This document shows positions 60,901 through 64,000 of a stretch of 64,000 nucleotides of DNA, in pieces. Position 1 is the first letter of the stretch, and each line of letters starts with the position of its first letter. The stretch lies in contig QJNS01000301.1 in the NCBI GenBank assembly GCA_004154925.1, positions 9,277-73,276 of the forward strand, written 5' to 3'. The notes under the pieces are model-generated. The model was not told the origin of the DNA and ran no database searches. It saw only the letters and a list, made by a program, of their open reading frames with translations. The position numbers and the translations under genes are program-made. This DNA is from Monosporascus cannonballus. Its lineage: Eukaryota; Ascomycota; Sordariomycetes; Xylariales.

Positions 60901-63885
60901 CTTTGGAGCGATGGAAGGGTTCTCCGTTGGTGCAATGGGGAGTTGGTGGTGTGCTCGTCACGTCGTTCACCAAAGACATACCACGCTATGGCATGAACCA
61001 AGCGACACCAATGATTCTTCGGAGCCCCGGCGAAGTCAGAATCAAACACGTCAAGGATATCCAGCCTTTAGAAGAACGTCTCGCCAAGTTCCCCGGTCCT
61101 TTGAAGGGCAAGGGAAAGAAGAAAGAGGCCGTTGCGTGGCTGACTGCTGGTATCGAAGGCTTGGAAGGTTCTCTCCCGAATGTCGCTTTCCAGCAAAATG
61201 TCTCTCACGAGGATAAGCGAGCTATTGAGCGAGTGTTGCTGTGGAAGATTTTGAGGGTCTTCGTCGAGAACGATGGTGCTATTGAAGGTAACCCGGCCGT
61301 AGACAAGACCGTCCGGGAAATCATCGTTCCGAGTTTAAGCAGTGAACCCCCGGACTTTACGTCTACCATTGCCTCGGGCGTCGACCTGAATGGGATGGCT
61401 TCGTCGGTCACTAACATGCGGGCGGATGCCGTTGACTCTTCGGCTGTCGAAGAGATTCGTAGGTGTCTGCTCTCTGGCGACCGTGAAAAGGCAGTATGGG
61501 CTGCGGTAGACAAGCGACTGTGGGGCCACGCAATGCTGATTGCGAATACCGCTCAACAGCCCGAGCTCTACAAGCAAGTTGCCCAAGAGTTCATCAAGAA
61601 GGAAGTCAACCATCCCGGCCATAACAATGAGTCGTTGGCTGCGCTCTATAGCGTGCTATCTACTAACTTCGATGAATCTGTCGATGAGCTCGTCCCGGTC
61701 CACGCGCGGGCAGGGCTTCAGCTGATGTCTACTTCAACTGCTACCACCGAGTCAAAGGACGCGTTGGCGGGTTTGGACAAGTGGCGTGAGACTCTTGGTC
61801 TGGTATTAAGCAACAGAAGCCCCGGAGATGGTCAGGCTCTGACCTCGCTCGGTAACTTGCTTTCTACATACGGCCGTGCCGAGGCTGCGCATATTTGCTA
61901 TATCTTCGCGAGGACGCATGCTATCTTTGGTGGTCTCGATGACCCTGGTGCCCACTTTGTTCTCGTTGGCGCCGACCACCGCCGACAGGCCGACCAGTTT
62001 GCAAAGGACACCGAAGCACTCCTGCTCAGCGAAGTATACGAGTACGGGTTGTCGCTCGCCGGTGGATTACATATGACCCAGGGCTGTCCACATTTGGCCG
62101 CATATAAGTTCCAACATGCGGTCACTCTCGCTGAATACGGCTTCAGGGACAAGGCGCTGCATTACTGTGAGGCAATTACGAACGCGATGGTCTCTCAGAC
62201 GAAGAGGTCTCCATATTACAACCTTGCTCTAGAATCATTCGTCGATGACCTCACGAAGCGACTTAAGCTAGCGCCGAAGGAAGGCTCCTCCTCGTGGATT
62301 TCCAAACCTAGCATGGACAAGGTATCATCCAACATGTGGAGTCGCTTCAACAAATTCGTTGCTGGTGAAGACACCGATGCTGCGGGGGATGCTCAGAAGG
62401 GCGAAAACGGTGGGGACGTTGGGCCATTTTCTCGCATCGGCGGCGGTACACCTACCATCAGCCCATCACCATCAGTCTCCAATTTCGAAGTTTATGGCGC
62501 TAGTGTATCTAGCAGCGCCCCTTCAGGACCCGCCATTCCTGCTACCAGAACTAGCTCGCGCTATGCGCCCGTGGCCGCACAACCACCAAATCCCTATGAC
62601 CCTAACGCCGGTTATAGTCCTGCACCGAGGTCTTCGAACGAGTTGTCGAGAAGGTCTAGTGAGCTGCGGAGAGGTTCACACGGGAATCCATATTCCCCTG
62701 AGAGCAGTTCAAGACCTGCTACCGGATATCAAGCCTCTCCTCTTCATCACTTACCGTACACACCAGGTTCTCAAGCATCAGCGCCAGAACCGGCGTCTTT
62801 CCAACCCCCCACGAATTCCTATGGTGGATATGAGCCGTACGGTACCACACAATCTTCGCCAAGTGCATCTACGGCACAGGCAGCTTCTGGATCCTCGGCG
62901 AATGTCTCAAATGCCGCACAAGCCTATCAGCCCTCGTCGTATGGTTATGAACCTCCAGCAATGAACACGTTCCAGCCTCCCTCAACACAGCCGGAGGAGA
63001 GTTCGACCGGTGGAGGCTACGAGCCACCCTCTTATCAGCCTTCTACGTTTGAACCGCCGTCGTATGAACCAGACCCGGCAGAAGATGGAGGTGACTCGCC
63101 TTCGGAGTCGAAACCGAAGAGGAAGACCATCTTCGATGATGACGAGGATGATATCCCGGCCACGAAGCAGCCGTCGGAGAAAAGTAAGGCCGAGAAGGAC
63201 CGGGAGAACGAGGAGATGTTCCGCAAGGTGGCCGAGGAAGAAGGTAAGATTTACTCTTATCAAATGATGACCGGCTTTTGATCACTAACGGAATGTTGCA
63301 GCAAAACGAGCCGCCGAGGCCAAAACGGCGAAGAAGGGATGGGGCTTCAGCGGATGGTTTGGCGGCGGCAAGAAGGAAGAGCAGCCCAGCAACAAGCCCA
63401 TCAAGGCCAAGCTCGGCGAGCAGAGCAGCTTCGTATACGATCCAGAACTCAAACGATGGGTCAACAAGAAGCCGGGCGCCGAGAACACCCCGGCCAAGAC
63501 GGCCACGCCGCCCCCGCCGCGCTCCGCCTCGGCCTCGCGCAACGGCACGCCGCCGCCATCTGTGCCTCCGGCGTCGCATAGCGCGCCACCTCCCGGAGGC
63601 CCGTCAAGATCCCCATCAGCAGCTCCTCCTCCGCCTGCTGGTCTAAACCGACCCGCATCCCAGGAGAATCTCGCGGTCCCGCCGATGGCACGTGCGGCGT
63701 CCTCGCAGAGCGCCGTTAGCGATGGCGCGGCGGGCGGGCCCCCAAGCGCCCCGCCCAGCAGACCCGCCACCAGCCTCAGCAACGCCAGCAGCATCGACGA
63801 CCTGCTAGGCGCGGCGGGGCCCCGCAGGCCCGGTGCAAAGAAGTCTCGCAAGTCCGGCCGATACGTGGACGTCATGGCGAAATAG
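57948..63885 (+). CDS. SEC16: COPII coat assembly scaffold Sec16
   Basis: Two exons (57948-63243 and 63302-63885) with a 58-nt intron (donor GTAAGA, branch CACTAAC, acceptor GCAG) give 1959 residues. The frame is open six bases further upstream but the first ATG is 57948. Sec16 organises ER exit sites and holds Sec23/24, Sec13/31 and Sar1 for COPII budding. Seen here: an acidic N-terminus with short motifs such as KWAAAFGDDDDDF (about 408); a very Pro/Gln/Ser-rich region (about 460-920); the central conserved domain at about 930-1085 (PLVQWGVGGVLVTSFTKDIP); and the alpha-helical ACE1/Sec23-binding domain at about 1150-1450 (CLLSGDREKAVWAAVDKRLW). A second low-complexity part follows, with NPYDPNAGYSPAP and YEPPSYQPS repeats. 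The conserved C-terminal segment at about 1770-1820 (GWGFSGWFGGG to FVYDPELKRWVNK) lies in exon 2. The length fits filamentous fungal Sec16. Confidence 0.95.
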
Positions 63886-64000
63886 GATAACCAGCCACGC
63901 CCGCCCTCACCGCGGCTGTGGTGACCGCAACGCACAGATAATGACGGGTATGTAACTTTATGGGGTATATGAGCAACAAGCTTGGTCGAAGATATTATGT
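63886..64000. other. Downstream of SEC16 to window end
   Basis: Presumed start of the SEC16 3' UTR; nothing else seen. Confidence 0.5.

Overview
The window reads as chromosomal DNA of a filamentous ascomycete (Pezizomycotina, probably Sordariomycetes). Three things point there: short introns of 50-202 nt with GTAAGT-like donors and CTAAC/CTGAC branch points; recognisable fungal genes (AcrB, Sec16, Tho1, a Zn2Cys6 regulator, a Mug113-like GIY-YIG protein); and a large AT-rich block whose remaining cytosines sit mostly in CpG, as expected from repeat-induced point mutation (RIP). The species cannot be named from the sequence.

Layout. 1-8364 is gene-poor; its only recognisable content is a truncated, frameshifted short-chain dehydrogenase remnant (1964-2642). 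8365-11304 is the AcrB-type membrane protein (+). 11305-12938 is a spacer holding a small AT-rich island and a tRNA-like inverted repeat. 12939-15809 is a seven-exon Zn2Cys6 transcription factor (+). 16232-39235 is a roughly 23-kb island of decayed transposons. It is bounded by short inverted termini and by 7-bp direct repeats, so the whole island may be one element that received later insertions. Inside it I can place a Ty3/gypsy element (18.08-24.88 kb), a Tc1/mariner element (25544-26933), an unmutated solo LTR (30589-30753), and a Ty1/copia element (33117-38605, minus strand) that landed inside a solo LTR of another family. 39.2-41.3 kb is a spacer with an intron-containing tRNA-Phe. 41318-42730 is the GIY-YIG protein (+). 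43543-50132 is a 2179-residue DH-PH protein (-), one gene although the two exons look like separate reading frames. 52033-52998 is a tail-anchored RING protein (-). 55505-56469 is Tho1 (+). 57948-63885 is Sec16 (+).

The intact genes are housekeeping or regulatory and do not form an obvious pathway or biosynthetic cluster. AcrB and the RING protein both touch ubiquitin biology. The DH-PH protein (Rho signalling), Sec16 (ER exit sites) and Tho1 (mRNP assembly and export) are independent core functions. The most interesting part is the nested transposon island, whose insertion order and RIP timing can be read from target-site duplications and base composition. I saw no convincing new multi-gene system.
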